A stretch of 64,000 bases of DNA, taken from NCBI RefSeq assembly GCF_017948455.1, contig NZ_JAFFSU010000037.1:1-64000 (forward strand). The letters run 5' to 3'. This DNA is from Streptomyces sp. GESEQ-4 (GTDB taxonomy: Bacteria; Actinomycetota; Actinomycetes; Streptomycetales; Streptomycetaceae). Below, piece by piece: positions 50,491 to 59,140 of the stretch (position 1 is its first letter; each line of letters begins with the position of its first letter). The notes beneath the pieces are model-generated. The model was given only the letters and a program-made list of their open reading frames with translations. It searched no databases and was not told the origin of the DNA. The translations under genes were made by a program, and so were the position numbers.

Positions 50491-51237
50491 ATGCTTCGAT
50501 CGACGTGGGCGACATGGACACATGGCCGTCGGCACGCCGCCATCGGCGCGTCGGCGGCCGCCGTCTGCCTGGGCGGGATGCTGGCCGCATGCGGGGCCCA
50601 GGGCGACGGCGACGGGTACGTGGCGACCGGTTCGGCACCTCAGGCGCCCGGGAAGGCCGTTCAGCCGACCGGCGGTGTGAGCCTGGTGCCGCTCGACGAC
50701 GAGAGGTCCGCGCCGCCCTCGAAGGGTCCGGCCGACTCCCCGGGCGCGGGCGGAAGTTCGAGCGCCCCCTCGGCCCGGGAAGGGGAAGGGGCCACGGCGG
50801 ACAGCCCCACCCCGTCCACGGAGACGGAGACCGGGGGCGAGACCGATACCGAGGGCGCCGAGTCCCCCCGTACCCCTGCCACTTCACGGCCACCATCCAG
50901 CGGCGGCAGCAGTCCTACGACATCCCCCGCACCCGCCGCGCTCACCTGGTCCGAGCCGGAGCGGGAGCCCACCGACAAGCGCTGGTGCGAGAAGGTGACC
51001 GTCGGTTTCCACAACTCGGGCGGAACCGCGGTGCGTTCGGGCACGGTGACCTTCGGGACGCACATCATCGGCGCGCTCGGGATCGACTGGGGGACCGTCG
51101 AGTCGGCCGAGAAGCTTCCGGTGCCGGTCGGGGCCGGGGCGCGGAAGGAGAAGACCTGGACGGTGTGCGTCGACGAGTGGCGGGTGCCGCTGGGCATGCA
51201 CATCGAGACGCGGGACGTGGCCGTCCGGTGGAAGTAG
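50491..51237 (+). CDS. Secreted lipoprotein of unknown function
   Basis: The 248-residue protein has a signal peptide with lipobox GMLAAC (Cys34), a long Ser/Pro/Thr/Glu-rich linker (residues ~45-150), and a C-terminal beta-type domain (WCEKVTVGFHNSGGTAVRSG, TFGTHIIGALGIDWGTVE) with two cysteines. I do not recognise the family. The linker suggests that the domain is held away from the membrane. It is monocistronic between sigN and a converging small gene. Confidence 0.75.
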   Translation: MLRSTWATWTHGRRHAAIGASAAAVCLGGMLAACGAQGDGDGYVATGSAPQAPGKAVQPTGGVSLVPLDDERSAPPSKGPADSPGAGGSSSAPSAREGEGATADSPTPSTETETGGETDTEGAESPRTPATSRPPSSGGSSPTTSPAPAALTWSEPEREPTDKRWCEKVTVGFHNSGGTAVRSGTVTFGTHIIGALGIDWGTVESAEKLPVPVGAGARKEKTWTVCVDEWRVPLGMHIETRDVAVRWK

Positions 51238-51262
51238 GCGGTGCCCCGCCTGTGTGAAGCCC

Positions 51263-51457
51263 CTACTTCAGCGCGAGCCACGCGACGGCGGCCACGACGG
51301 CCACCGCGACGACGACACCGAGGATCAGGCCGATGCGGGGGCCCGAGGAGGCCGCCGCCTGACGCCGGCCCTGCGGGCCCTCGTCGACGAACGCGCGGAA
51401 CATCTGGGTGTTGCCTGCGGGGTCGTGGTTGCCCTGGGGGCCCTGCGTGTTAGCCAT
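51263..51457 (-). CDS. Small tail-anchored membrane protein (SGM_5486 type)
   Basis: The 64-residue protein has a Gly/Gln/Asn-rich hydrophilic part (NTQGPQGNHDPAGNTQMFRA) and a C-terminal helix (RIGLILGVVVAVAVVAAVAW). The pattern matches a conserved Streptomyces family annotated as SGM_5486 transporter-associated, from memory. ATG 51457 is taken; the frame opens farther upstream without a ribosome site. Confidence 0.7.
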   Translation of the reverse strand: MANTQGPQGNHDPAGNTQMFRAFVDEGPQGRRQAAASSGPRIGLILGVVVAVAVVAAVAWLALK

Positions 51458-51591
51458 GCCCCGAGACCCTAGCGAATCGAGGGTGGCCGCCCAAGCGGGG
51501 GCTCCGTTCCTCCCACAGAACCTTTGCGACCTGCACATTTACATTCGCAATACTTGCCTTTGCCAAGTTTTTATGCCGGACTGACACCGTT

Positions 51592-51637
51592 TTGTTTGCC
51601 TGTAGCAACCAACGTATCTATGGTTGCCCTAAGCAAC
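51592..51637 (+). promoter_or_regulatory. marR-type promoter with overlapping operators
   Basis: TTGTTT (51592-51597), a 17-bp spacer and TATCTA (51615-51620) form a good promoter. GCAACC (51605-51610), GGTTGC (51622-51627) and GCAAC (51633-51637) are inverted half-sites overlapping it, as expected for autorepression. The surrounding gap (51458-51653) is notably AT-richer than the genome. Confidence 0.75.
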
Positions 51638-51653
51638 GAATGCGAGAGGTGTG

Positions 51654-52166
51654 ATGGCCGAGCAGGCGCAGTACGAGGAGCTGGCACGCCAGTTCAGTGC
51701 CTTCGGGGCCGTGAAGCGGGAGATGGGGCGGAATCTGCCGTCCGAGTGTCCCAGCGGCTCCGCCGCCGTACTGACGCTGCTCGGACGCCACGGCGACATG
51801 CGGATGAGCAGGCTCGCCGAGCTGCTCGCCGTGGACATGTCGGTGACCAGCCGCCATGTCGCGCACGTCGCCGGGCGCGGCTGGATCGAGCGCTCCCCGG
51901 ACCCCGCGGACAAGCGCTCCCGCATCCTGCGCCTCACCCCCGCGGGCCGGGCGCTGCTCGACGAGCTGTCCCTGCGGACCGCCGAGCTGCTCGCCCACCG
52001 CCTGCACGACTGGTCCGACGACGAGGTCGGCCAGCTCACCCGGCTGATGGCCCGGCTCAGGGACAGCTTCGGCGACTGCCGGACCACGTCCCGGCCGCAG
52101 CCCCCGCCCGGCCCGCCCGGCTCTCCCGCGCTCGACGAGACCACCCGTACACCCGCAAGCACATAA
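51654..52166 (+). CDS. MarR-family transcriptional regulator
   Basis: The 170-residue repressor has the MarR winged helix: GDMRMSRLAELLAVDMSVTS, then the wing RSPDPADKRSRILRLTPAGR. A Pro-rich tail follows. ATG 51654 has GAGAGG just upstream; GTG 51651 is an alternative. It is followed 13 bases later by an MFS exporter, so the pair is probably one operon repressed by MarR and induced by an exporter substrate. Confidence 0.92.
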   Translation: MAEQAQYEELARQFSAFGAVKREMGRNLPSECPSGSAAVLTLLGRHGDMRMSRLAELLAVDMSVTSRHVAHVAGRGWIERSPDPADKRSRILRLTPAGRALLDELSLRTAELLAHRLHDWSDDEVGQLTRLMARLRDSFGDCRTTSRPQPPPGPPGSPALDETTRTPAST

Positions 52167-52179
52167 GAGAAGGAAGCCC

Positions 52180-54693
52180 ATGGCAACGACCACACCAACC
52201 GGTGTGCGGGCCCACGCCAAGCACGGGGGAGGCTCCCAAGGCTCCGCCGACGGCGCTCCGATGACGCACCGGCAGATCATGGAGGCCCTGACGGGCCTGC
52301 TGCTCGGCATGTTCGTCGCGATCCTGTCGTCGACGATCGTCTCCAACGCCCTGCCCGACATCATCAAGGATCTCGGCGGCGGCCAGAGCGCCTACACCTG
52401 GGTCGTGACCGCGTCGCTGCTGGCGATGACCGCGTCCACCCCGCTGTGGGGCAAGCTCGCCGACCTCTTCTCCAAGAAGCTGCTGATCCAGCTGGCGCTG
52501 GTGATCTTCGTGGTGGGCTCGGCGGCGGCCGGTCTGTCGCAGAACCCGGCGATGCTGATCTCCTTCCGCGCCGTCCAGGGCATCGGCATGGGCGGTCTGT
52601 CGTCGCTGGCCCAGATCATCCTGGCGGCGATGATCGCCCCGCGTGAGCGCGGGCGCTACAACGGCTACCTCGGCGCCACGTTCGCGACCGCGATGGTCGG
52701 CGGCCCGCTGATCGGCGGTGTCATCACCGACACCGACTGGCTGGGCTGGCGCTGGTGCTTCTACGTCGGTGTGCCCTTCGCCGTGATAGCCCTGATCGTG
52801 CTGCAGCGGACCCTGCATCTGCCGGTGGTCAAGCGGCGGGTCAAGGTCGACTGGGCCGGCGCCTTCTTCATCACGGCCGCGGTCTGCGTGCTGCTGGTCT
52901 GGGTCACCTTCGCCGGTGACAAGTACGACTGGGTGTCCTGGCAGACGTACGCCATGGTCGGCGGCACGCTGGCGCTTCTCGCGATCTTCATGCTGATCGA
53001 GACGAAGGCGACCGAGCCGATCATCCCGCTGCGGCTGTTCCGCAACCGCACGATCACGCTGACCTCGCTCGCCTCGCTGTTCGTCGGTATCGCGATGTTC
53101 GCCGGCACGATCTTCTTCAGCCAGTACTTCCAGCTGGCCCGGGACAAGTCGCCGACCATGTCCGGCGTCATGACCATCCCGATGATCGCCGGGCTGTTCG
53201 TCTCCTCCACCGTCTCCGGCCGGGTCATCACCCGCACCGGACGCTGGAAGGCGTGGCTGCTGGTCGGTGGTGTGCTGGTGACGGCGGGCCTGGGCCTGCT
53301 CGGCACGATCCGGTACGACACCGAGTACTGGCACGTGGGGATCTTCATGGCCATGCTGGGGCTCGGCGTCGGCATGATGATGCAGAACCTGGTGCTGGCC
53401 ACGCAGAACCAGGTGGAACCGAGCGATCTGGGCGTCGCCAGCTCGGTGGTGACCTTCTTCCGCTCGCTCGGCGGTGCGGTGGGTGTCTCCGCCCTCGGCG
53501 CGGTCCTCAGCCACCGGATCACGCACTACGTCGAGAAGGGCGCCGCCGCCCTCGACCCGCAGTCCGCCGCCGCGCTCGCCGGTTCCTCCTCCACCGGCAG
53601 CATCCCGGACATGGACCTGCTGCCCGCCCCGATCCGCACCCTCATGGAGAGCTCCTACGGCCACGGCATCGCGGACGTCTTCCTCTACGCGGCGCCGGTC
53701 GCGCTGCTGGCCCTGCTGTTCTCGCTCTTCATCAAGGAGGTTCCGCTGAGGACGAAGGGCGCGATGGCGCAGGCCGCCGAGTCCGCGTCCGAGGAGGCTG
53801 CGACGGATCGGGCTCAGGCCGACGAGAAGGTGCCGAGCTGGGCCGTCGCCGCGGACACCGAGGCCGGTCCCGACGGCGGCACGCAGCGGCTCGCTGCCGT
53901 GGCGACGGTGGCGCCCCCGCAGGTGGGTTCCGGCGGCGTCCCGGTCCGCGGCCATGTCCGCGGCGCCGAGAGCGCGCCCGTCCCGCAGGCCGCCGTCACG
54001 CTGATCTCCCTCGCCGGGCGCCAGCTCGGCCGCTCGGTCGCGCAGGGCGACGGCTCCTACGCGGTGGACGCGCCGGGCGCGGGCTCGTACGTCCTGATCG
54101 CCTCCGCCGACGGGTTCCAGCCGCAGGCGTCCACGATCGTGGTGAACGGCGAGCCGGTGTCGTACGACATCCTGCTCAGCGGCACCAGCGGGCTGAACGG
54201 CGTCGTGCGGGCGACGCAGACCACCCTTCCCGTGAAGGACGCGATGGTGATCGTCACCGATGTGCGCGGGGATCTGCTGGCCACCGGGACCACCGGTGAG
54301 CAGGGCGAGTTCGCCTTCGGCGAGCTGGTGCCGGGTGCCGTGACCGTCGCGGTGAACGCCGCCGGGTTCCGGCCGCGCGCCCTGCCCGTCGAGGTGGGCG
54401 GCACCGGGGTCACCCGGATCGAGGTCGACCTGGACGCCGGCGCCCAGCTCCAGGGTGTCGTACGGGCTCCGCACGGTCCGCTGGCCGACGCCCGCGTGAC
54501 GCTGGTCGACGCGGCGGGCAACGTGGTCGGCACGGCCACGACCGGCACGGACGGGGCGTACGCCTTCACCGACCTCGACAGCGGTGAGTACACCGTCATC
54601 GCGACGGGCTATCCGCCGGTCGCGACGGCGCTGACCGTCACCGGTCGTGGAGCCGACGCCCACGACATCGAACTCGCCCACCCGGGCGAGTAG
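52180..54693 (+). CDS. MFS exporter (DHA2 type) fused to Cna-like repeats
   Basis: The 837-residue protein begins as a 14-helix EmrB/QacA-type drug:proton antiporter (residues ~30-525; motif WGKLADLFSKK, GIGMGGLSSLAQII). A hydrophilic linker (~525-590) leads to three carboxypeptidase-regulatory or Cna-B-like beta repeats (VRGHVRGAESAPVPQAAVTL, then LNGVVRATQ.. and LQGVVRAPHG..). Ordinary DHA2 exporters end at about 500 residues. A YceI protein with a similar beta domain is next. It probably exports a toxic compound under MarR control. Confidence 0.88.
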   Translation: MATTTPTGVRAHAKHGGGSQGSADGAPMTHRQIMEALTGLLLGMFVAILSSTIVSNALPDIIKDLGGGQSAYTWVVTASLLAMTASTPLWGKLADLFSKKLLIQLALVIFVVGSAAAGLSQNPAMLISFRAVQGIGMGGLSSLAQIILAAMIAPRERGRYNGYLGATFATAMVGGPLIGGVITDTDWLGWRWCFYVGVPFAVIALIVLQRTLHLPVVKRRVKVDWAGAFFITAAVCVLLVWVTFAGDKYDWVSWQTYAMVGGTLALLAIFMLIETKATEPIIPLRLFRNRTITLTSLASLFVGIAMFAGTIFFSQYFQLARDKSPTMSGVMTIPMIAGLFVSSTVSGRVITRTGRWKAWLLVGGVLVTAGLGLLGTIRYDTEYWHVGIFMAMLGLGVGMMMQNLVLATQNQVEPSDLGVASSVVTFFRSLGGAVGVSALGAVLSHRITHYVEKGAAALDPQSAAALAGSSSTGSIPDMDLLPAPIRTLMESSYGHGIADVFLYAAPVALLALLFSLFIKEVPLRTKGAMAQAAESASEEAATDRAQADEKVPSWAVAADTEAGPDGGTQRLAAVATVAPPQVGSGGVPVRGHVRGAESAPVPQAAVTLISLAGRQLGRSVAQGDGSYAVDAPGAGSYVLIASADGFQPQASTIVVNGEPVSYDILLSGTSGLNGVVRATQTTLPVKDAMVIVTDVRGDLLATGTTGEQGEFAFGELVPGAVTVAVNAAGFRPRALPVEVGGTGVTRIEVDLDAGAQLQGVVRAPHGPLADARVTLVDAAGNVVGTATTGTDGAYAFTDLDSGEYTVIATGYPPVATALTVTGRGADAHDIELAHPGE

Positions 54694-54700
54694 TTCAACC

Positions 54701-54755
54701 CCGGCCCGTGACGGGCGCGCGCTCCGAGCGGAGGTGCGCGTTCGTCACGGGCCGG
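54701..54755 (+). terminator. Terminator after the MFS-Cna gene
   Basis: CCGGCCCGTGACG (54701-54713) and CGTCACGGGCCGG (54743-54755) form a perfect 13-bp stem, with further pairing inside the loop. Confidence 0.85.
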
Positions 54756-54800
54756 TTCGCTCTATGACCAATGCGCAAGGTTTTGCAGGGAGTTGACGGG

Positions 54801-55622
54801 ATGGGACTGACCGCGAAGATCCGTACGCGGGACGGATGGGCCGTGTCGCACGCGGTCGTCACGGTGACCGACATGACCGGTGCGCAGGTGGTGCGGGCCG
54901 AGGCGGACGGCGAAGGGGTCGTACGGGACGCGACCGCGCTGACTCCCGGTGCGTACACCGTCATCGTCACGGCCGTCGGCTACGCGCCCGCCGCCGCGAG
55001 CGCCATCGTCACCGCGAGCGGCCGGGCCGACGTCGGCACGGTGACACTGGCGCGGCAGGGCGGCACCGAGCTGCCGCCGCCCGGGCCGTGGACCATCGAC
55101 CCGGCACACTCCAGCGTCGGCGCCGTCGCCCAGCACCTGGGGATCTCCAGCGTGCACGGCCGGTTCACCGAGTTCGCCGGCCTGATCGAGGTCGCGCCCG
55201 ACGACGTCACCAAGTCCCGCGTGGAGGCGGTGATCCGGGCCGCGTCCATCGACACGGGGAACGCGATGCGGGACGGCCATCTGAAGTCCGCCGACTTCCT
55301 GGACGTGACGACGTACCCCGAGATCACCTACCGCTCGACCGGCCTGACGGCGGCAGGCCCGGACCGCTGGACAGTCCACGGCGAGCTGGGCCTGCACGGC
55401 GTCATACGCCCCGCCGACCTGGACCTCGCCTACCTCGGCACCGGCGCGGACCCCTGGGGCGGCACCCGAGCCGCCTTCCGCGCCACGACCCGACTACAGC
55501 GCGAGGACTTCGCCATGTACTACAACGAGGTGGTCCAGGCGGGCATAGCGGCGATCGGCACGACCCTGAAGGTGGAGCTGGACATCCAGGCGGTACAGGG
55601 CGAGAAATTGCCGCAGTTGTAA
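54801..55622 (+). CDS. YceI-family protein with N-terminal Cna-like domain
   Basis: Residues ~1-85 form a carboxypeptidase-regulatory-like beta domain (GLTAKIRTRDGWAVSHAVVT, LTPGAYTVIVTAVGYAPAAA) like the repeats of the preceding exporter. Residues ~95-270 are a YceI lipocalin-like domain (WTIDPAHSSVGAVAQHLGIS, FLDVTTYPEITYRS), which binds isoprenoid lipids in known structures. ATG 54801 has GGGAG 8 bases upstream and gives 273 residues; ATG 54771 is possible but has no ribosome site. No signal peptide is seen. The shared domain suggests joint evolution with the exporter. Confidence 0.85.
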   Translation: MGLTAKIRTRDGWAVSHAVVTVTDMTGAQVVRAEADGEGVVRDATALTPGAYTVIVTAVGYAPAAASAIVTASGRADVGTVTLARQGGTELPPPGPWTIDPAHSSVGAVAQHLGISSVHGRFTEFAGLIEVAPDDVTKSRVEAVIRAASIDTGNAMRDGHLKSADFLDVTTYPEITYRSTGLTAAGPDRWTVHGELGLHGVIRPADLDLAYLGTGADPWGGTRAAFRATTRLQREDFAMYYNEVVQAGIAAIGTTLKVELDIQAVQGEKLPQL

Positions 55623-55631
55623 GCGCCCCTA

Positions 55632-55662
55632 AGGGGCGCGGGGAACTGCGCGACAAGCCACG
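55632..55662 (+). repeat. Dispersed Streptomyces repeat
   Basis: GGGGCGCGGGGAACTGCGCG followed by ACAAGCCAC lies 10 bases after the YceI stop. A similar repeat occurs at 57513-57543 and in corA on the other strand. An adjoining inverted GCGCCCCT/AGGGGCGC could act as a terminator. Confidence 0.8.
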
Positions 55663-55720
55663 ACGGCGCCGCGGCGGACAACGAACCCAGCGCGGCACTT
55701 CCAGGCTTAGGCTGCGCCCC

Positions 55721-56191
55721 ATGGCACCGAACATCGCAACCAACACCCCCGTATCACTCGCAGACCTCCTCGAGTTCGTACGCCCCCGCCACCGCGCCAT
55801 CCTCCTCACCCGCCGAGCCGACGGCAGTCCCCAGGCCTCGCCGCTGACCTGCGGTGTCGACGACTCGGGCCGGATCGTGGTGTCGACCTACCCCGAGCGG
55901 GCCAAGACCCGTAACGCCAAGCGGGACGAGCGGGTCAGCCTCCTCGTCCTGTCCGACGACTGGAACGGACCCTGGGTCCAGATCGACGGCACCGCCGAAG
56001 TGATCGACTCCCCCGACTCCGTCGAACCGCTCGTCGAGTACTACCGCAACATCGCCGGCGAGCACCCCGACTGGGACGAGTACCGGGCGGCCATGATCAA
56101 GCAGGGCAAGTCGATCATCCGGGTCACCCCGCAGCGGTGGGGGCCGGTGGCGACGGGCGGCTTCCCGGCACGGCTGGTCAGCGAGGAGTAG
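55721..56191 (+). CDS. PPOX-class F420-dependent flavin/deazaflavin oxidoreductase
   Basis: The 156-residue split-barrel protein has the pattern of PPOX-class F420-dependent enzymes (LLEFVRPRHRAILLTRRADG, YPERAKTRNAKRDERVSLLV, final GRVGP-like RWGPVATGGFPAR). Such enzymes reduce small organic substrates with F420H2. TAGGCT ends 7 bases before the ATG and there is no Shine-Dalgarno, so it is probably leaderless. It converges on a VOC-family gene. Confidence 0.87.
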   Translation: MAPNIATNTPVSLADLLEFVRPRHRAILLTRRADGSPQASPLTCGVDDSGRIVVSTYPERAKTRNAKRDERVSLLVLSDDWNGPWVQIDGTAEVIDSPDSVEPLVEYYRNIAGEHPDWDEYRAAMIKQGKSIIRVTPQRWGPVATGGFPARLVSEE

Positions 56192-56209
56192 GACTCACAG
56201 ACTTGCGGC

Positions 56210-56644
56210 TCACTCGGAGGTCGCGGCGACGCAGAACTCGTTGCCCTCCGGGTCGGCCATCGCTATGTGGTGACCCTCGAACTCCTCCTGCACGCTCCCG
56301 CCCGCCTTCACCAGCCGCTCGGCCTCGGCTCTGATCCGGGCCCAGCGCTCCTCGGGGCTGCCGTGTCCTGGTACCCGGATGTCCATGTGCAGGCGGTTCT
56401 TGACCGTCTTCGGCTCGGGAACCTTGAGGATGGAGAGGTGAGGGCCGACGCCGTCCGGATCGCAGAGCCACGCGCTGTCGTCCACGGACTCGTCCTCCGG
56501 GAGGTCGAAGCTCGCGAACCACTCCTCTCGGGTGGCGAAGGGAGCGGGCGGCGGCTCATCCACATAGCCGAGCGCCGTCTTCCAGAACTCGGCGAGAAGC
56601 CGCGCGTCCGCGCAGTCGAGCGTCAAGGTGATTCGGACTGCCAT
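56210..56644 (-). CDS. VOC-family (glyoxalase-like) protein
   Basis: The 144-residue protein has the paired beta-alpha-beta-beta-beta modules of the vicinal oxygen chelate fold (ITLTLDCADARLLAEFWKTA, HLSILKVPEPKTVKNRLHMD, HHIAMADPEGNEFCV). The end DPEGNEFCV is typical of the glyoxalase_6 group. Members include resistance proteins and isomerases; nothing here fixes the substrate. Confidence 0.88.
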   Translation of the reverse strand: MAVRITLTLDCADARLLAEFWKTALGYVDEPPPAPFATREEWFASFDLPEDESVDDSAWLCDPDGVGPHLSILKVPEPKTVKNRLHMDIRVPGHGSPEERWARIRAEAERLVKAGGSVQEEFEGHHIAMADPEGNEFCVAATSE

Positions 56645-56691
56645 GAAAAGACGGTACTGCCCACCACTGACAACGGCGTCCAGGTCCGTAT

Positions 56692-57462
56692 CTAGGTCCT
56701 GTCCGCCGTCTTCACCATCGCCTCGATCCCCGCGATCAGCAGCTCCAGCGCGAACGCGAAGTCCCGCTCCCGCATCTCCTCGACGGTGTCGCCGCCGCGG
56801 GCCGCCATGATGTCCTCGGACTCCTTGATGACCTCGGCGGCCTCAGGGGCCTGGGTCACCGCGCTCATCGCATGCCGGAAGTAGTCGTCCTGGGTCATGC
56901 CGGCGTCCGCGCAACGGGCGATGAAGTGGCCCTCGATCGTGCCGTAGCCGTACACGAACTGGAAGACGGCGGAGATGGCGCCGGTGAGTCCCCGCGGGGG
57001 CAGCCCGGTCCTGCGGATGACGCGCTGGATGACGCGGGAGAACGCCAGCGAGTTGGGGCCGATGTTGAGGAACGTCCCGGCGAGCGGCGACAGCCACGGA
57101 TGCCGTACCAGCAGGCTCCGGTACTCCCGGGCCAGCGTCCGCAGCTGATCCCGCCAGTCCTCGCCCTCGGCATCCGCGTCGGGCAGCCGCAGCTCACCGA
57201 AGGCCGCGTCCAGAGCGAGTTCGAGCAGGTCGTCCTTGGTGTCGACGTACCAGTACACCGACATCGCCGTGACATTCAGCTCCCCGGCCAGCCGCCGCAT
57301 CGAGAACTTGCCCAGCCCTTCGGCATCCAGCAGCCGCACGGTGACCTCGGTGATCCGCTCCCGGTCGAGCCCAGAGGGCTGCCCCCCGCCCCGCCCACCC
57401 CGGCGTGCCTTCCCCTCCAGCCAGACACTGGTCCGAGCCGAACGCTGGACGGACTTAGCCAT
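56692..57462 (-). CDS. TetR-family repressor with TetR_C-like domain
   Basis: The 256-residue repressor has a basic extension, then a helix-turn-helix (TVRLLDAEGLGKFSMRRLAG, NVTAMSVYWYVDTKDDLLEL) and a C-terminal domain of the tetracycline-repressor class. It lies 118 bases downstream of a DHA2 exporter in the same direction. The exporter and repressor may form an operon, with the operator upstream of the exporter. The ligand is probably an exported drug-like molecule. Confidence 0.9.
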   Translation of the reverse strand: MAKSVQRSARTSVWLEGKARRGGRGGGQPSGLDRERITEVTVRLLDAEGLGKFSMRRLAGELNVTAMSVYWYVDTKDDLLELALDAAFGELRLPDADAEGEDWRDQLRTLAREYRSLLVRHPWLSPLAGTFLNIGPNSLAFSRVIQRVIRRTGLPPRGLTGAISAVFQFVYGYGTIEGHFIARCADAGMTQDDYFRHAMSAVTQAPEAAEVIKESEDIMAARGGDTVEEMRERDFAFALELLIAGIEAMVKTADRT

Positions 57463-57512
57463 GGAGCACCTTCCTGAACTTCTTGCTGCCGGTCACGCGA
57501 AGGCGCCCCTCC

Positions 57513-57543
57513 AGGGGCGCGGGGAACTGCGCGATCAACCACG
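57513..57543 (+). repeat. Dispersed Streptomyces repeat
   Basis: GGGGCGCGGGGAACTGCGCG plus ATCAACCAC, identical over about 30 bases to the copy inside corA. Its left end pairs with a preceding GCGCCCCT. It lies between the exporter and its repressor. Confidence 0.85.
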
Positions 57544-57580
57544 TACAACCCGCACTCGCAAGACAACCGCACCACCCGAG

Positions 57581-59074
57581 CTAGTAGGCGCCCGCGCCCG
57601 CCACCTCCGAGTCTGCCCTTTCCGCACGTCGCAACAACGCAGCCGCGACCACTCCACCCAGCAACACAGCCAACGCCCCCACCAACTGACTGGTCTCCAG
57701 CCCAGAAGAGAACGCCTCCGTTATACGCACTCTCTCCTCCCCAGACCCCGCCGAAGCCAACGCCGCCGGCAACGAGGACCCGGCCACAGAAATCAACGCG
57801 GCAAAGCGCGAGTTGAGCACGGCCCCGAGCACAGCCACCCCGAGCCCGTTCCCGAACTCCGCGAGCGTGCCGTTGATGCCCGCACCAACTCCCGCCTTCT
57901 CCCGGGGAATCGCACTCATGATGGCGTGCGCCATCACCGGGTTGGCCACCGCACACCCCGCCCCGATCAGCAGCAGCCCGAGCAACGTCCCGGCATAACC
58001 GCCGGAGGCCAACGTGGCGATGGACACCAGTCCCGCCGACATCAGCACCATCCCCAGCAGGATGGACACCGGCGTCCCCAGCTTCACCGTCCACTTCGCC
58101 GACAGCCCCGAGAAGTTCAGCGCCACCACCGCCAGCGCGAGCGGCGCCGTACGCAGCCCCGCCTCCAGCGCGTCGTACCCCAGCACGAACTGCAGATGCT
58201 GCGTCAGCAGGAACAGCGCCCCGCCCATCCCGAAGGTGATCAGCACCGCCCCCGCGACCGCCCCCGTGAACCGCCGGTCCCGGAAGAAGTGCAGGTCGAG
58301 CATCGGATACGGGATCTTGCTCTCCCAGTACGCGAACACCGCCAGCACCACCACCGCCAGCGCACCCGTGCCCAGCACCCGCCCGGACGTCCACCCGTGT
58401 TCGGGCCCGGAGATGATCGCGAACACCAGCGAGGACATACCGATCGTGGACAGCAGCGCACCCAGCAGGTCGGGCCGGTCGCCGCGCGGATTCTTGGACT
58501 CGGGGACCAGTGCGATCACGGCGACGAGGCCCAGCGCGGCGACCGGCAGGTTGATCAGGAAGATGGCGCCCCACCAGAAGTGGTTCAGCATGAACCCGCC
58601 CAGCAGCGGCCCGACCGCGAAGCCGAGCGCGTTGACGGCGCTCCAGATGCCGATCGCCTTGGGGTGCTCCTCCGGCGCGAAGATCTGCATGGCCACGGCG
58701 AGGGTCGTGGTCAGCAGCAGCGCACCGCCCACGCCCATGCCGGCCCGCGCGGCGATCAACTGCCCGGTGGAATCGGCGAGTCCGGCCGCCAGCGAGCCGA
58801 TGCCGAACAGGGTCAGGCCCGCGATCAGCATCTTCTTGCGGCCGTACCGGTCGGCCGCGCTGCCCGCGGTCAGCAGCAGGCCCGACTGCACGAGCGAGTA
58901 GGCGTTGATCATCCACTGGATGTCGGAGGTGGCGGCGCCCAGCTCCGTGGTGAGCGAGGGGATCGCCACGTTCAGCACGGTGTTGTCGAGCAGCACGGTG
59001 AGCTGGGCGAGACAGATGACGCCGAGGATCAGCCAGCGCTGGGGATGGCCCTGAGGGGACGGGGACGTGGTCAT
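57581..59074 (-). CDS. MFS drug exporter, DHA2 (EmrB/QacA) family
   Basis: The 497-residue proton antiporter has 14 predicted helices. Motif D1-like LLDNTVLNVAIPSL occurs in helix 1, motif A as GSAADRYGRKKMLI, and motif C-like GPLLGGFMLNHFWW in helix 5. It should export hydrophobic drugs or metabolites. ATG 59074 lies 7 bases after TACGGT within a palindrome, so transcription start and repression overlap. The TetR gene follows downstream. Confidence 0.92.
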   Translation of the reverse strand: MTTSPSPQGHPQRWLILGVICLAQLTVLLDNTVLNVAIPSLTTELGAATSDIQWMINAYSLVQSGLLLTAGSAADRYGRKKMLIAGLTLFGIGSLAAGLADSTGQLIAARAGMGVGGALLLTTTLAVAMQIFAPEEHPKAIGIWSAVNALGFAVGPLLGGFMLNHFWWGAIFLINLPVAALGLVAVIALVPESKNPRGDRPDLLGALLSTIGMSSLVFAIISGPEHGWTSGRVLGTGALAVVVLAVFAYWESKIPYPMLDLHFFRDRRFTGAVAGAVLITFGMGGALFLLTQHLQFVLGYDALEAGLRTAPLALAVVALNFSGLSAKWTVKLGTPVSILLGMVLMSAGLVSIATLASGGYAGTLLGLLLIGAGCAVANPVMAHAIMSAIPREKAGVGAGINGTLAEFGNGLGVAVLGAVLNSRFAALISVAGSSLPAALASAGSGEERVRITEAFSSGLETSQLVGALAVLLGGVVAAALLRRAERADSEVAGAGAY

Positions 59075-59082
59075 GCTCTACA

Positions 59083-59104
59083 CCGTAGAACAGTTCCTAT
59101 ACGG
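59083..59104. promoter_or_regulatory. Operator at the MFS exporter start
   Basis: CCGTA and TACGG (59083-59087, 59100-59104) flank an imperfectly symmetric centre with TAGAAC and GTTCCTA. The site covers the likely -10 box just upstream of the exporter ATG, a suitable place for the downstream TetR repressor. Confidence 0.6.
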
Positions 59105-59140
59105 CGTACAGCATGACCACGTCCCAGCCGAGCGTCAGCG

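Noticed and set aside
52057..54681. 874-residue minus-strand open frame
   Set aside because: It is antisense to the MFS-Cna gene; the sequence is Arg/His/Asp-rich shadow translation with no recognisable fold.
57236..59116. 626-residue plus-strand frame
   Set aside because: It is antisense to the MFS exporter and TetR gene, with Gln/Arg/His-rich shadow composition.
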